DNA of 64,000 nt. Source: Phoronis australis (lineage: Eukaryota; Phoronida; Phoronidae). The notes under the pieces are model-generated. The model was not told the origin of the DNA. It was given only the letters and a program-made list of their open reading frames with translations, and made no database searches. Below are positions 34,401 to 40,865 of the stretch, piece after piece; position 1 is the stretch's first letter, and every line of letters starts with the position of its first letter. The stretch lies in assembly GCA_002633005.1 (NCBI GenBank), contig NMRA01000039.1, positions 786,335 to 850,334 of the forward strand, in the 5' to 3' direction. The translations under genes were made by a program, and so were the position numbers.

Positions 34401-36547
34401 AGCACAACCTGGCGAACGGCTTGAACCTGTGGACAATACAGTACACTTGGTACATGACATACAATGTTCAGTTAGTAAAAAGATAACAATGTCATGTTAT
34501 CCAAGAAAAAACTGCTAAGCTACATTATAATGAGCGCTGTGTGATTTATTTATTATTTTTGATGTCAATGAGCACCTTCTAAAGCTAACTGTCATTATGC
34601 AATAAACTGTAAAATGAATGTTTTAAAAGCTGTAAATATCCCCAAATTTAATTAATAGTAAGAACTTGGTAATTGAATGATGTTCTTGAAACTACTGAGC
34701 CTGTCTGATATTTTGAAACAAACAAGACTGTCATAAAGAATATAAATAGTGTAGGAACATATCGGTTTACTTCTCCTTAATCAAAAAGACATGAAAAAAT
34801 CACCTGTTTTCTGGAGAAGTTTACCGAGTCCCACGTTGATGGAGAACTCGCATTAATTACCACATTTTTCAGTAGCCTCTCAAAGTAAACCTAACTCAGG
34901 AATTTTACAGTACCGAGTAAATGAAATACAGTTTTGACAGAACAGAAATGAAAACTGGATCCAAAACTGATGTGCTTGAGCAGACAGAGACATTGCAAGG
35001 CCTCGAGGAGAGGATTCAAGTAAATCCAAGACTTCATTTCTCATACCTACTATGTACCAACAACTGTGTGCGGACAACAAACCTCAACTCACACACTACA
35101 CATAGACCATTGAGTTATTTAACTTACAAAAAAATAAAATCTGCATGGCAGACAGCATGAAATGTCTTTACGGAAAGTCAAGACAAATCAACATAGGATT
35201 TCATTGAAATTTTAAACGTATATTAGTAGAAAATTGTTCGAAAATCAATAACAGACGAGACTGATTTCGAAGCTTTTGCAGACAGTAGAAAATTTCATTT
35301 GGCTAGGAATTTCAATTCAAATTGAAAAACACTCCGCACAGCCATGACATAAACGCAGACTTCCAGGTGGACAAATTACTTGTGACAGTTGATGGCTACC
35401 ACAGGACCACCAACAAAACAGCTGAACCCACAAACATTTCAATCAATCTGACAGGCTGCAGTAGTCCAGGGCAGCATTTTGTGAGTTTCTACTCTTATGC
35501 ACATATTTCGGCCCATATTTGAAATAATGAGTTTAATACACGCACCTGAACCAGTGCATTTTTTAACAAGATTTTTGTCCAAGTGTGTGCCTACACTTCT
35601 GGATGCAGACGGTATACTTTTGCCTTAAACTGGATGTTTCTGAGTGCACGTTTTCCTCCTGGATTTGTAAATTAACATTCTCATGGTTAAATTTCACCAG
35701 TTCAGAACAGAATAGGGTGTAGAATTGAAACTTTACATGGCTCTGACTCATCTGAGGAGAAAGATGCCTGTACCTTCTGAGGGGAATTTTTGGTTGAGGG
35801 GAAAATTCCCTGAAAATTGTTAAATATTCCTAATCTTAAATTAAAAGCATACCAATTTAAGACCCCATTCACCACCTAAGTGGAAATTTAATTTCTCTCT
35901 AGTCATAGTAGTACCAGAGCAATGCTCTACAGTTTTCTATCTCGGTAACATTGCAGCCATCAGACAATATTTTGAGACATTGTGGGCATTCTAAACACTT
36001 CCATTGAAAAGTGAGAAAAGGTACATTTTCGTGTTTATAATTGTCAAAAATTTGGTATTCTTATATATCGAATAAATAACTATATCAAAGCTTACAAAAT
36101 AGGTAAAGCCTGCAGCACACCAACTGATCTGATTCACCTCTACTCAACTACTACTGCAACATTAGTTGCATGACTCAAATGGTGATGCCTCAGCAAGATG
36201 ATGTTACAGCATTACGTAGGTTTATTATAGTCAGATTGTGGGTCATCGCGCACAACATGTTATGTGACTCATCATCAACTCAACTGTTGCATAGTGTGCG
36301 GCAAGCTTGAGAATCAGGAAAGATTAGCATTGAATGTCACTTGGGATACTGTCGAAGGTATTAGTATTAAATGCCACTTGGTATACTTCGGTAAACAGTT
36401 TTGCAACTGGAAAGCCAAAAATTAGGCAGTGTGCTCACGATATGAATTTTGTGTTGCCACTCACCAACTCCTTGATGCCATCCTGGCTCGGTGTCTGCGC
36501 CATGACCGCTCTCGTGCGAGTGTCAAACAGCAATGAATTGGACGAAT
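3624..36547 (-). CDS. SPATS2: SPATS2/SPATS2L-family protein, 13 recovered exons (5' end incomplete)
   Basis: Joined minus-strand exons: 36547-36465, 34426-34268, 29998-29896, 28493-28089, 24159-23992, 23332-23144, 21031-20922, 19477-19397, 14877-14856, 14227-14090, 12697-12597, 6979-6898, 4426-3624. Each junction has AG/GT sites and compatible phase, giving 813 codons plus TGA. The order matches vertebrate SPATS2: FD...AQ start, UBA-like segment (residues 28-80), Lys-rich stretch, linker, EKSVKDL coiled-coil core (about 306-440), then the SFG...YSTR segment. Vertebrate relatives are cytoplasmic, RNA-associated proteins; SPATS2L is reported in stress granules and nucleoli. The exact role here is inferred from family only. 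The protein is longer than the roughly 550 residues of human members because of a His-Ser insert and a long C-terminal tail. The initiator exon was not found, so the true start is unknown. Confidence 0.94.
4427..6897. other. SPATS2 intron L-M
   Basis: About 2.5 kb, AT-rich. I see no repeat with clear ends and no convincing additional exon. Confidence 0.6.
6898..6979 (-). CDS. SPATS2: SPATS2 exon L (basic Pro/Gln/Ser segment)
   Basis: 82 bases, 27 codons plus one, entering in phase 0; the acceptor is gactcttgtttcag and the donor gtattg. It encodes [20 protein letters not shown] and KTGSQNA. Basic, proline-rich and disordered. It lies about 5.6 kb after exon K and 2.5 kb before exon M, and its phase joins both. 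Similar basic tails occur in vertebrate SPATS2 proteins, without clear residue alignment. Confidence 0.75.
8160..8240 (-). repeat. tRNA-derived SINE-like unit
   Basis: On the minus strand an A-box-like TGGCCTAGTATGATAAG (8230-8214) is followed by a B-box-like GTTCGAGTCC (8181-8172). Flanking GCAGTTT and ACACTGC could form a near-complete acceptor stem. The T stem does not pair, so this is not a functional tRNA gene but a pol III-derived repeat or pseudo-tRNA. Confidence 0.5.
8368..8422. repeat. TA-rich microsatellite
   Basis: Alternating TA and ACATA/ATAAATA units over about 55 bases inside intron K-L. Simple sequence with no other signal. Confidence 0.85.
12597..12697 (-). CDS. SPATS2: SPATS2 exon K (helical, lineage-variable)
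   Basis: 101 bases, entering in phase 1 and leaving in phase 0; the acceptor is ttcattacccaag and the donor gtaggc, with a possible alternative gtaag five bases upstream. The split codon gives Gly, then [20 protein letters not shown] and [13 protein letters not shown]. The second half looks helical. I do not recognise a vertebrate equivalent. It is accepted because phase fits on both sides, but the evidence is weaker than for the core exons. Confidence 0.7.
12698..14089. other. SPATS2 intron J-K
   Basis: About 1.4 kb. Over a third is the hAT-like MITE at 13485-13989. A copy of a second dispersed repeat (core GGCTGATTGGAT) lies near 13225-13310, and an interspersed-family fragment near 12810-12860. 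Confidence 0.6.
13485..13989. mobile_element. 505-bp hAT-like MITE
   Basis: The element starts CAGGGCTTGGAAT and ends with its reverse complement ATTCCAAGCCCTG. CAGGG...CCCTG ends are typical of hAT transposons. A direct GGACAA flanks both ends immediately (13479-13484 and 13990-13995), a probable target-site duplication, though 6 bp rather than the canonical 8. The interior is much more GC-rich than the surrounding intron and carries many GCGGAAA / TTTCCGC motifs, including the palindromic TTTCCGCGGAAA near the right end. It encodes no transposase. Confidence 0.8.
14090..14227 (-). CDS. SPATS2: SPATS2 exon J (post-core Ser-rich segment)
   Basis: 138 bases, phase 1 to phase 1; the acceptor is tgctttttgcag and the donor gtaaga. 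The split codon gives Val, then [20 protein letters not shown] and a Ser/Pro/Ala-rich stretch ending SMTS. Human SPATS2 has HPKNSYSTRSRCS followed by a Ser-rich region, so YSTR is the anchor. This closes the conserved core; everything downstream is more variable. Confidence 0.93.
14228..14855. other. SPATS2 intron I-J
   Basis: About 0.63 kb. Between 14330 and 14650 there is a degenerate tandem array with a period of about 40 bases, in which GAATTC or GGAAT alternates with GTCATAACNGCTGACCGCC. No exon signal. Confidence 0.6.
14335..14650. repeat. degenerate tandem array, period about 40 bp
   Basis: Repeated blocks with GTCATAAC or a variant, then GCTGAC or similar, a short CGCCAG-like spacer and (C)GGAATTC. 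About eight diverged copies are visible by eye (for example near 14400, 14440, 14480, 14560, 14600 and 14630). It is intronic and its function is unknown. Confidence 0.65.
14856..14877 (-). CDS. SPATS2: SPATS2 exon I (22-nt microexon)
   Basis: A 22-base exon encoding EIKSFGE plus one base, entering in phase 0 and leaving in phase 1. The acceptor has a strong tract (tttgtttttcag) and the donor is gtaagt. It supplies the SFG motif expected from the vertebrate SFGQVSHPKN stretch, and it is exactly what is needed to join exons H and J in frame. The 4.5 kb intron before it and 0.6 kb after it make it a true microexon. Support comes from homology, splice sites and phase together. Confidence 0.88.
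15731..15980. repeat. 36-bp minisatellite with palindromic core
   Basis: Seven units beginning AATGTGCTC at 15731, 15774, 15810, 15846, 15882, 15918 and 15954. The first unit carries a 7-bp insertion. Each unit holds GTGCTCTAGCAC or the perfect palindrome GTGCTCGAGCAC, followed by TGTTATGTACATCTAC. Because 36 is a multiple of three, both strands stay open as repetitive peptides ([12 protein letters not shown] on the minus strand). I regard these as by-products, not a gene. Confidence 0.95.
17642..17700. repeat. 59-bp imperfect palindrome
   Basis: Arms begin ATAAATGAAATGC and end GCATTTCATTTAT, and the centre (TGTAAATTTACA) is also self-complementary. A few mismatches and one indel occur between. 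It could extrude as a hairpin or be a tiny MITE remnant. Confidence 0.75.
18170..18342 (-). mobile_element. 3' non-coding end of the Penelope-like element
   Basis: After the GIY-YIG reading frame stops, the minus strand carries CCTGATGATG, then GAAAAGACGAAACGTTG (18243-18209). A CTGATGA...CGAAACGTT pairing is common in 3' regions of Penelope-like elements and resembles the core of their hammerhead-like ribozymes. Stem II does not pair here, so activity is unlikely. Confidence 0.5.
18343..18669 (-). pseudogene. Penelope-like element, GIY-YIG endonuclease C-terminus
   Basis: A 108-codon open frame starting [20 protein letters not shown], then [20 protein letters not shown] and RLKEH, ending near [18 protein letters not shown]. 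The VY...YVG pair followed by Arg and KEH is the GIY-YIG fold as placed at the C-terminus of Penelope-like reverse transcriptases. The IKESL...I...LN ending is also characteristic. The upstream reverse transcriptase is not on this strand; it lies inverted immediately to the right (18751 onward). This is a dead fragment in intron H-I, antisense to nothing coding. Confidence 0.88.
18682..18798. repeat. perfect 48-bp inverted repeat, 21-bp loop
   Basis: Arms 18682-18729 and 18751-18798 are exact reverse complements (outer end CTACGTCACT, inner end CTCCAGGCAC), separated by 21 bases. The right arm lies in the plus-strand reverse transcriptase fragment; the left arm sits just upstream of the minus-strand GIY-YIG fragment. 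The perfect match implies a recent event or ongoing conversion. Confidence 0.97.
18751..19140 (+). pseudogene. Penelope-like element, reverse transcriptase C-terminal part (inverted)
   Basis: The plus-strand frame reads [20 protein letters not shown], then [20 protein letters not shown], up to about 18968. After a frameshift it continues [20 protein letters not shown] and [13 protein letters not shown]. The NGYP motif and the VFKP stretch are typical of the region between the reverse transcriptase and GIY-YIG domains of Penelope-like elements. In an intact element this would run directly into the GIY-YIG fragment found on the opposite strand to the left, so the 5' part is inverted. Confidence 0.8.
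19397..19477 (-). CDS. SPATS2: SPATS2 exon H (FVSxRKxDEDL segment)
   Basis: 81 bases, 27 codons, phase 0 both sides; the acceptor is gctttcag and the donor gtaagc. It encodes [19 protein letters not shown] followed by YDSDHLKE. Vertebrate members have HFVSERKYDE-x-L, then ARF-x-CD at this point, one of the most conserved family motifs. No ATG is present in the exon, so it is invisible to simple ORF searches. Confidence 0.95.
19478..20921. other. SPATS2 intron G-H
   Basis: About 1.4 kb, AT-rich, with no repeat or exon that I can support. Confidence 0.55.
20922..21031 (-). CDS. SPATS2: SPATS2 exon G (coiled-coil core continued)
   Basis: 110 bases, entering in phase 1 and leaving in phase 0; the acceptor is ggttccag and the donor gtatcg. 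The split codon gives Tyr, followed by [20 protein letters not shown] and [16 protein letters not shown]. It aligns with the human stretch EIL-x-SRQKKAE-LLKK, ending in ELRA-D/E-IK. The pattern is a continuous amphipathic helix. It is too short to appear as an ATG-started open frame, and was found by following phase and homology from exon F. Confidence 0.95.
21032..23143. other. SPATS2 intron F-G
   Basis: About 2.1 kb. It contains a minus-strand copy of the GGCTGATTGGRT dispersed repeat (about 21345-21432) and two units of the interspersed family (22585-22815 and 22845-23067). The 117-codon minus frame at 21675-22028 shows no family signal. Confidence 0.6.
22845..23067 (+). repeat. interspersed repeat family, about 220 bp, near-complete copy
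   Basis: Shared landmarks in order: CATCACAGCTACCA, GTCAGCATTCATAAC, CTTGAAAAATAAAAAC, TTTTGGCAATTA, TTTTGTCC, GTGAGATTTTGCCATA. Other copies include 31385-31603 (+), 33300-33512 (-), about 62210-62363 (+), and partial copies near 62535-62650, 54620-54720, 57345-57560, 22585-22815 and 1845-2010. No coding capacity and no obvious terminal repeats. Confidence 0.8.
23144..23332 (-). CDS. SPATS2: SPATS2 exon F (start of DUF1387 coiled-coil core)
   Basis: 189 bases, phase 1 to phase 1; the acceptor is ttttgtag and the donor gtgagt. It begins [20 protein letters not shown] and runs through [19 protein letters not shown] to [12 protein letters not shown]. Human SPATS2/SPATS2L have NIEKSVKDLQRCTVSL at the same place. 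Heptad-like spacing of Leu and Val with many charged residues predicts a long helix or coiled coil, the hallmark of the family domain. The donor lies inside an apparent read-through frame that would stop three codons later. Confidence 0.96.
23333..23991. other. SPATS2 intron E-F
   Basis: About 0.66 kb with nothing recognisable. Confidence 0.55.
23992..24159 (-). CDS. SPATS2: SPATS2 exon E (His-Ser repeat insert)
   Basis: 168 bases, phase 1 to phase 1; the acceptor is tttttgcag and the donor gtaagg. After a split Glu codon it encodes [10 protein letters not shown] and then a run of His-Ser pairs ([16 protein letters not shown]), later [16 protein letters not shown], ending KRRPHA. About 15 His fall in 56 residues. 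The DNA is a near-perfect CACAGT hexamer array, so the insert probably arose by microsatellite expansion. I know of no such repeat in vertebrate SPATS2. Being 56 whole codons in a symmetric phase, it could be skipped without a frameshift. Confidence 0.85.
24790..24860 (+). repeat. tRNA-derived SINE-like unit
   Basis: An A-box-like ATGGCTTAGTGGTT (24792-24805) is followed about 40 bases later by a B-box-like GGTTTGACCCC (24845-24855), a tRNA-like spacing. A GTCTGGGTGAGAC duplicate sits before and inside it (24768 and 24819). The cloverleaf is not intact. Confidence 0.45.
25930..26328. mobile_element. TTAA-flanked MITE, about 0.4 kb
   Basis: TTAA at 25930-25933 and 26325-26328 borders inverted ends of about 40 bp: GTACACACACAG...CCCTAGAACAA on the left and the reverse complement of GTTCTAGGG...TGTGTGTGGACGG on the right. 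The interior has further CCCTAGAACAAGTT subrepeats and a 14-bp palindrome TTGTACCGGTACAA. TTAA targets fit piggyBac- or Kolobok-driven non-autonomous elements. No coding sequence. Confidence 0.78.
27629..27720. repeat. 46-bp perfect direct duplication
   Basis: Units 27629-27674 and 27675-27720 are identical (TAAATTACACTGAACTATAT... ending GAGTATCAGA) and abut without spacer. The perfect identity suggests a recent duplication or an assembly artefact. Confidence 0.95.
27866..28020. repeat. three-unit minisatellite, about 52 bp period
   Basis: Three diverged copies starting CATTGTATCT (27866), CATTGTGATT (27917) and CACTGTGATT (27969). Each contains ATCTCCCCCT or a variant and TACCTGCCAGTGATTC. 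It ends about 70 bases from the exon D donor side. Confidence 0.9.
28089..28493 (-). CDS. SPATS2: SPATS2 exon D (disordered Ser/Thr/Ala/Gln linker)
   Basis: 405 bases, phase 1 to phase 1; the acceptor is attttattttag and the donor gtactt. The split codon gives Glu, followed by [16 protein letters not shown] and a long low-complexity stretch rich in Ser, Thr, Ala, Gln and Val, ending [10 protein letters not shown]. No folded domain is visible. It corresponds to the variable linker between the Lys-rich stretch and the coiled-coil core of vertebrate members. The frame is open over its full length and GC-rich compared with the flanking introns, which supports coding. Confidence 0.88.
28494..29895. 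other. SPATS2 intron C-D
   Basis: About 1.4 kb. It holds a TAAA microsatellite (about 28841-28867) and one copy of the dispersed repeat shared with 60088-60280 (29517-29690). No exon seen. Confidence 0.6.
29517..29690 (+). repeat. dispersed repeat, copy 1 (partner at 60088-60280)
   Basis: Shares AGTAGTCTCCCCTGATGACC, GATGAAGGGGAATTAACTGG, AAGCCATTC, ATGGTTA and TTTTGTCYGATTRCT blocks in the same order and orientation with 60088-60280. Indels separate the blocks. Type of element unknown. Confidence 0.85.
29896..29998 (-). CDS. SPATS2: SPATS2 exon C (lysine-rich stretch)
   Basis: 34 codons plus one base; the acceptor is ttttcag and the donor gtaaat. It starts [20 protein letters not shown] and then becomes Gln/Thr/Ala rich. 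The Lys run sits directly after the UBA-like segment, where human SPATS2 has GKKKNKKKK, and may act as a nuclear or nucleolar localisation signal or RNA-contact patch (inference). It is read from AAG/AAA repeats, seen as a (TTC)n-like tract on the plus strand near 29970-29986. Confidence 0.92.
30570..30640 (-). repeat. tRNA-derived SINE-like unit
   Basis: Minus strand: A-box-like TTTTAGCTCACCTTGCAGAG (around 30629-30610), close to the consensus TAGCTCAGNNGGNAGAGC, then B-box-like GGTTTGATTC (30585-30576). The spacing is right for a tRNA. The strong AGCTC...GCAGAGCG D-arm makes this the best of the three. Confidence 0.5.
31385..31603 (+). repeat. interspersed repeat family, copy
   Basis: Runs from ATATGGCTGACAGGTGAAAT through AAAGCTACCAACAGACAATA and AGCCCTTGAAAGATGAAAAA to GCAATTATTTTTGTCTGAAA and GATTTTACCATA. 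It is collinear with 33300-33512 on the other strand. Confidence 0.8.
33300..33512 (-). repeat. interspersed repeat family, inverted copy
   Basis: The reverse complement reads ATGGCCGACAAGTGAAGT, then AGCACAGCTACCA, GCTGGCATTCACAGCAA, AGCCCTTGAAAAATGAAAAC, TTGGCAATTATTTTTTTCTG and GAAATTGGTGA. This is the best preserved copy. Confidence 0.8.
34268..34426 (-). CDS. SPATS2: SPATS2 exon B (UBA-like segment)
   Basis: 159 bases, 53 codons, phase 0 on both sides; the acceptor reads cacag and the donor gtaatg. It begins [16 protein letters not shown] and continues through [18 protein letters not shown] to [11 protein letters not shown]. This is the most recognisable part of the gene. In human SPATS2 and SPATS2L the same segment has V-P-x-KS-xx-EI-x-LVLQ-x-FD followed by VDKxVQAF and VLKEW. 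It is annotated in the family as a UBA-like helical bundle. The conserved KS, LVLQ, QAF and EW positions are all present. Confidence 0.97.
34427..36464. other. SPATS2 intron A-B
   Basis: About 2 kb. It includes a palindromic MITE-like element near 36104-36307. No other feature recognised. Confidence 0.6.
36104..36307. mobile_element. MITE-like element with imperfect inverted ends
   Basis: The left end AAGCCTGCAGCACACCAACT and the right end (reverse complement AAGCTTGCCGCACACTATGC) match in outline, and the inner parts share GTTGAGT/ACTCAAC motifs. About 200 bp, non-coding. Confidence 0.55.
36465..36547 (-). CDS. SPATS2: SPATS2 exon A (first recovered; N-terminal segment)
   Basis: The acceptor is a pyrimidine-rich tract ending in AG at 36549-36548; the donor is gtgagt at 36464. 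The exon opens with two bases of a split codon, then encodes SSNSLLFD, a short spacer, and [14 protein letters not shown], ending in phase 0. The SSxxxFDxxxxxVxAQ pattern resembles the first residues of human SPATS2, so this stretch is translated and the ATG at 36503 is probably internal. A preceding exon must end in phase 1 and would give Asp if its last base is G. A weak candidate is 38742-38715: ATG, nine codons, one base, then gtacat. Confidence 0.85.
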
Positions 36548-38750
36548 CTGAAAGAAACAGGATATGACTACTCACGTTTGGATCAAGAAGTGGTGACAGA
36601 GCGACCAACTTCCACAGTGACATCTCGATACTCAAGGTTTGCCCTGTACTCCAACATTTTCACTTATTATTCACAAAACATATTCTTGAACAAAGAAAGC
36701 TAAATTTCATCATCATAACCAGTTCCTTCCCGAAGCTTGACACCTGACATTTCCTTTTAGCCCTTAATTAACTAGCAGCCACGAAACTGGAATGTTTCAC
36801 AAAAGGCAAGACGTGACATGTGACCAGCAAAAACTAAGAAACCGAAGAATCTGCCATTCTCAAACAGCATTTTAAAGGTAAACAGTGGACAAAACAGAGA
36901 AAAAAACAAACTTGCCCATTTACACCACCAACGCTGTTAGAGGTCTAAACCAAATGAGATTAACAAATGGGAGAAGATTTCCCTACTCCGCATAATTGAA
37001 TGAGTGTTAACCTCAACAGACAGCCTTGAGTAGTATGATATCAGCCTACGCTCTCAACAGCAGAGGCAGACGTCAATAAAAGTTAATAACTCTAGCCTGC
37101 AACAGGTGGTGTTGAGATGTTATCAGTCCACTCTCTGTGCCCCCACCCAACACTGAGGCTAGCAAACATCTGACAGTCAACTTTATGAACTCCCCATGTT
37201 TCAATGAGAGGTGCCATTGGCTAGGGCAAAAAAATCAATTTCTCCTTAAAACCATTTTTGGTACATTTTTGTAGCACTTGACATAAAATTTCAAATCAGA
37301 TTGTACAGTCACTTGACTTGCCACTAGCTGGACTTTTTCTAAATCCAAGATGTCTGACGAGACTCGTCTAGAAGGACTCCAAAACTTTTGTTCTTATAGG
37401 ACTCGGATGACTTTTGACCGGCTGTCCCCTGGGGACTACTCTAAAGTTACACTTACCCAAATATAAAATGTCAAAGAATAAATAACAGCTATTAGTAGTT
37501 GAAACAAAGCATATTTAATTTCTCTGGCAGTGAATGAGCGTGCATCGTTCCATCTCAAACAGCCAAGTTTCCAACCACTTATTGGGCACAAAATCCCTTT
37601 CACACTTGAGTTAATACTCTTCATTCTTGCAAGGCTTTGCACTTTCTACAGCTGAGGATTCTGTAGAGTTTGGATAATTGACCTATCGCAAGGTCCGCCC
37701 CTATGCTAAAAGTCACGTGATACCCGACAATCGAACGAGATGTCAGAGGCAAATACACTGTCGCTAAACGACGTTCCTGGTGGAATCGATGAGTGTTTTT
37801 GCACGGTTTAAAAACGCTTCGACAGAGACAAGAGTTGATGCTTTTCAACAGAGAATCGTTCGTTCATGATATGGGAATTTGTAAAGGTGACGATGAAAAA
37901 ATAAGTGCTCGAGGAGCCAGCGAAAATCCGAAGAACCCCTCGGCCTCGGGGCTACCTTCACCTGTTCATGTAAAGCTGGGAATGTAGTACCTTAAAGTCG
38001 AATTATCTGTACGATTCCATAGATTTCATGATCTTTCGAATAAAATCAGTGAAGATTCACCGATATTTTTATTCTGTCGTCTGCTAAATTTCGCCAAATG
38101 AAAAGTAGGTCACAACTAGTGGGACTAAAAAAATAGGAACACGATTCCGCCGCAATCTAGGGTCTGAGCCCCCCCTCTTCCGCTACCGGTCCTAGTTACT
38201 GAACTCAATATTTCCTCACGCTTCACGCTCTTGCTGTTTCATTTTGCTTGCGGCAGCCAAGGGTGGGGGGCACCAAAGACATTTAAATTAGGCCTACCTT
38301 CTTATGAACTTGCCATTTTTTGTAGTTTCATTCCATAAAGGTAGCTTTCATTTAATTTTGAAAGTAGCATGATCACTAAGTCGTGGTATGGTTACAAAAG
38401 ATTACAAGTCTGTTGTGGTAGTTGCAAAAATAGGGTATTTACAAAAATAACTCAAATTCTTTTTTAAAGCTTCATAAATCTAAATATCATGTTTGAACAA
38501 CTTCAAAATGAGCTCTCTCTAAGTCTACAGACATAGTGTATACTAGAGGTACACGTCAAAAAATAATTTAACAGTTTATTTTTTTGTGACAACAGCTCGA
38601 CCAAGGCTTTGAGTTCCCGCAGTAATCCAGTGCCCTGTGCCGATCTTTGAATTTCGACCGGGAGAGAAGTTCAGTTGAACGCCAGCCTACGGTTTATGAA
38701 TAACAAAAATGTACCTCTGATACGAAACAAAATAATGTCCATTAGGTTGA

Positions 38751-38783
38751 AATAAATAAAAAAAAAATAAAATAAAATAAAAA
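38751..38783. repeat. A-rich microsatellite
   Basis: AAATAAATAAAAAAAAAATA followed by further AAATA units; simple sequence. Confidence 0.8.
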
Positions 38784-39064
38784 TGTCCTTGAAAACAACA
38801 ATTACTGAGGACTACCGCTAGAGTGCTGAGATCCAGCAGGTGCCGAGACAAAGGCGGCCAGACGTAGGAAACTCGGGAGTTAAAATCTGAGATAGCCCTG
38901 CACCATAGCTACCAAGCTGAAAAGTGCGTATCTTGGAACTAATATATTTGAGTTTATTATAGCCTTCGAGTTATCAAGCAACATCGCTAAGTTCAGCTGG
39001 TCGTGCGGCCGTACAGTTTGATCGATAGTTTACGCTTTTCAATGTCATTTTTTCGGCTTAGGAC

Positions 39065-39183
39065 ATGGCAAAAAATGGCGGGATATTATTCTGGAGCAGC
39101 ATAACGGCTGTCGGTGCTACACACGCCATATCAACACCGTTTTCCCCATTCTTAGCGGACAATTTCTTGAGCTATAGACTAAA
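39065..39183 (+). CDS. candidate first exon of an unidentified small membrane protein
   Basis: ATG with a fair context (ggacATGg) opens 40 codons: MAKNGGILFWSSITAVGATH, then AISTPFSPFLADNFLSYRLK. The frame ends exactly where a consensus donor gtaagt begins (39183), just before an in-frame stop. The first half is hydrophobic and could be a membrane helix. I do not recognise the family and found no downstream exons. A chance ORF is possible. It points away from SPATS2, so a divergent promoter is conceivable. Confidence 0.25.
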
Positions 39184-40653
39184 GTAAGTTTTCCTCGACT
39201 ACGTATGGTTTGTCGGGTAAAATGGCGGCTTGTGCCATCGTTACACATACCGAGCAGACGGATAAAAAATGCCGTACATCGTCAATGTCGTAATATGAGA
39301 TACAGATTTGCAAACATTAACTACGGTTATTGTTGATTTGAAACTTTTCGTCGCTTTATTTATTGACGTCTTGAAGTGACCGGCCTTTGGCAACATGCAA
39401 GCGAATGCTGAATCTAGCTTAGTTACCGTACCACAAAACTGATCTGACATTAGTCCTAGTAAAAGTTGGGGAGCCATTCCCCGGTAAGTCGCAATAAGTC
39501 ACATGTTCGAAGCCATTTTTGATGCCTTATACATTGCAAAAACGTAACACTAAGTTTTTTGAGCGTGCACAGGAGCGATTTTTGTGGTATGAGAATGAAA
39601 ATGTTAAGTTTTCAACTCGGACAATCACATGGAAATTCCAATTTGTCACCACTTAATTTTTGGTTGTTCCCGACAATCAAAACAACCATAATGGCAGAGC
39701 CTGCGTTAATGCATTTTGGTGTCAACAAATAGGACAAACAACCTACACCTGTGGCTTCCACTGGTCAAGGTAGTCATGGCACAACAGGGAGTGAACTTCC
39801 TACACTTTACCCGGTGTCAACAACACACAACCCCCCACAGAGAGTTCAACATGACAAACCTGCTTTCTCGGACAAACACGTCTGTGATGGCAACATCATG
39901 AGAATTTTGGGAGGTAATTATTGCGGTGCTGACATCCCATTAAGGTCAATTTTACTGCCACCCATTCTTATCTTGCAGAACTTTCTAAAACCAAAGGTTA
40001 ATTTGAAAAGCATGAATGTGCTGCAGCAAATATTTGGAATATGGCCAAAATAAGGGGGAAATGTTTCCCTAATTTTGCTCCAGAAAACTACTCATCATGC
40101 AGATACACTTTGCATAATCATTAATGACCAACTGTAAGCCAGTCCCAGACATGCCAAAATTGTCAATAACTTTACAATTACTGTATTTGCTAATATAAAT
40201 AGGGGCTTGGACATGAGTAGGAAAATAGAAGCTCAAGTCTGCTTAAATAAGTATTACGGTGTCTCCAATTTATACAGGTGATATACTATTTGTTGTAAAG
40301 CATATCAAACCATTTAATCAATCAGTATAGAAATGAGAATAAACTTGTACCAGTACACGAATGAATTTCAGGTATCCAAAGCCAAGTACCCATACAGTTA
40401 AATTCGCTACTATCGAAGCTTCGCTGTTAACTGTGGTTAACCACAAAGTTAGCATGTTTTCACACCAACTTCGGAATTGTAGGTGAGTGAAATTATTACA
40501 AGGTGGCACCAATATGACCTTGGCCTATACAATGAGCTATATATAATAGCGGATTTGCAGCGACGCCATATTGAAATTAGGTTAAAATGGTGCATTGTGG
40601 GTGCTGTGGTCAGGATTCCGAAACTGGCCATAGTATCAAGCATAATACGCGGT

Positions 40654-40865
40654 ATGAGCGCGAAGAAAACTTACGGCGGATACACTTGTTGTGATCCTGG
40701 CTGCTTCAAAAACAACAAGAGATATAAAATCTGAGTTTCTATGTGTTCCCTGCAAACCAAGAACTTCGTGAAAAATGGATAAACAACATCAGAAGAGCTG
40801 GGAGTAAGGGGAGATTTAGCGCATTCAAATTACCAACGCGGAGCCATCTAGTAGGCAACATGTAG
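40654..40865 (+). pseudogene. THAP zinc-finger N-terminus, frameshifted
   Basis: ATG at 40654 gives MSAKKTYGGYTCCDPGCFKN NKR, with the CxxxC-type pair expected at a THAP start, then a stop at 40732. In the frame one base earlier (from 40731) it resumes SFYVFPANQELREKWINNIR R...FKLPTRSHL. The FYVFP and KW...IRR positions match THAP domains. At 40851 a donor-like gtaggc follows SHL, where the C..HF half of the zinc site should continue in another exon; I could not find that exon. One indel breaks the frame. Confidence 0.72.

Larger units (their letters stand above)
36548..40543. other. region upstream of SPATS2 (promoter and first exon expected)
   Basis: About 4 kb in which the missing SPATS2 first exon or promoter may lie. 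It holds a CCTATCGCAAGGTCCGCCCC repeat copy (37681-37700; partner at 45286), an A/T microsatellite (about 38751-38783) and a candidate plus-strand first exon (39065). I cannot locate a promoter from sequence. Confidence 0.5.

Noticed and set aside
37436-37642. Candidate SPATS2 upstream exon ending at the gtaagt donor (37446)
   Set aside because: The donor is good, but the only frame giving the required phase 1 has no ATG close upstream and shows no resemblance to the family N-terminus.
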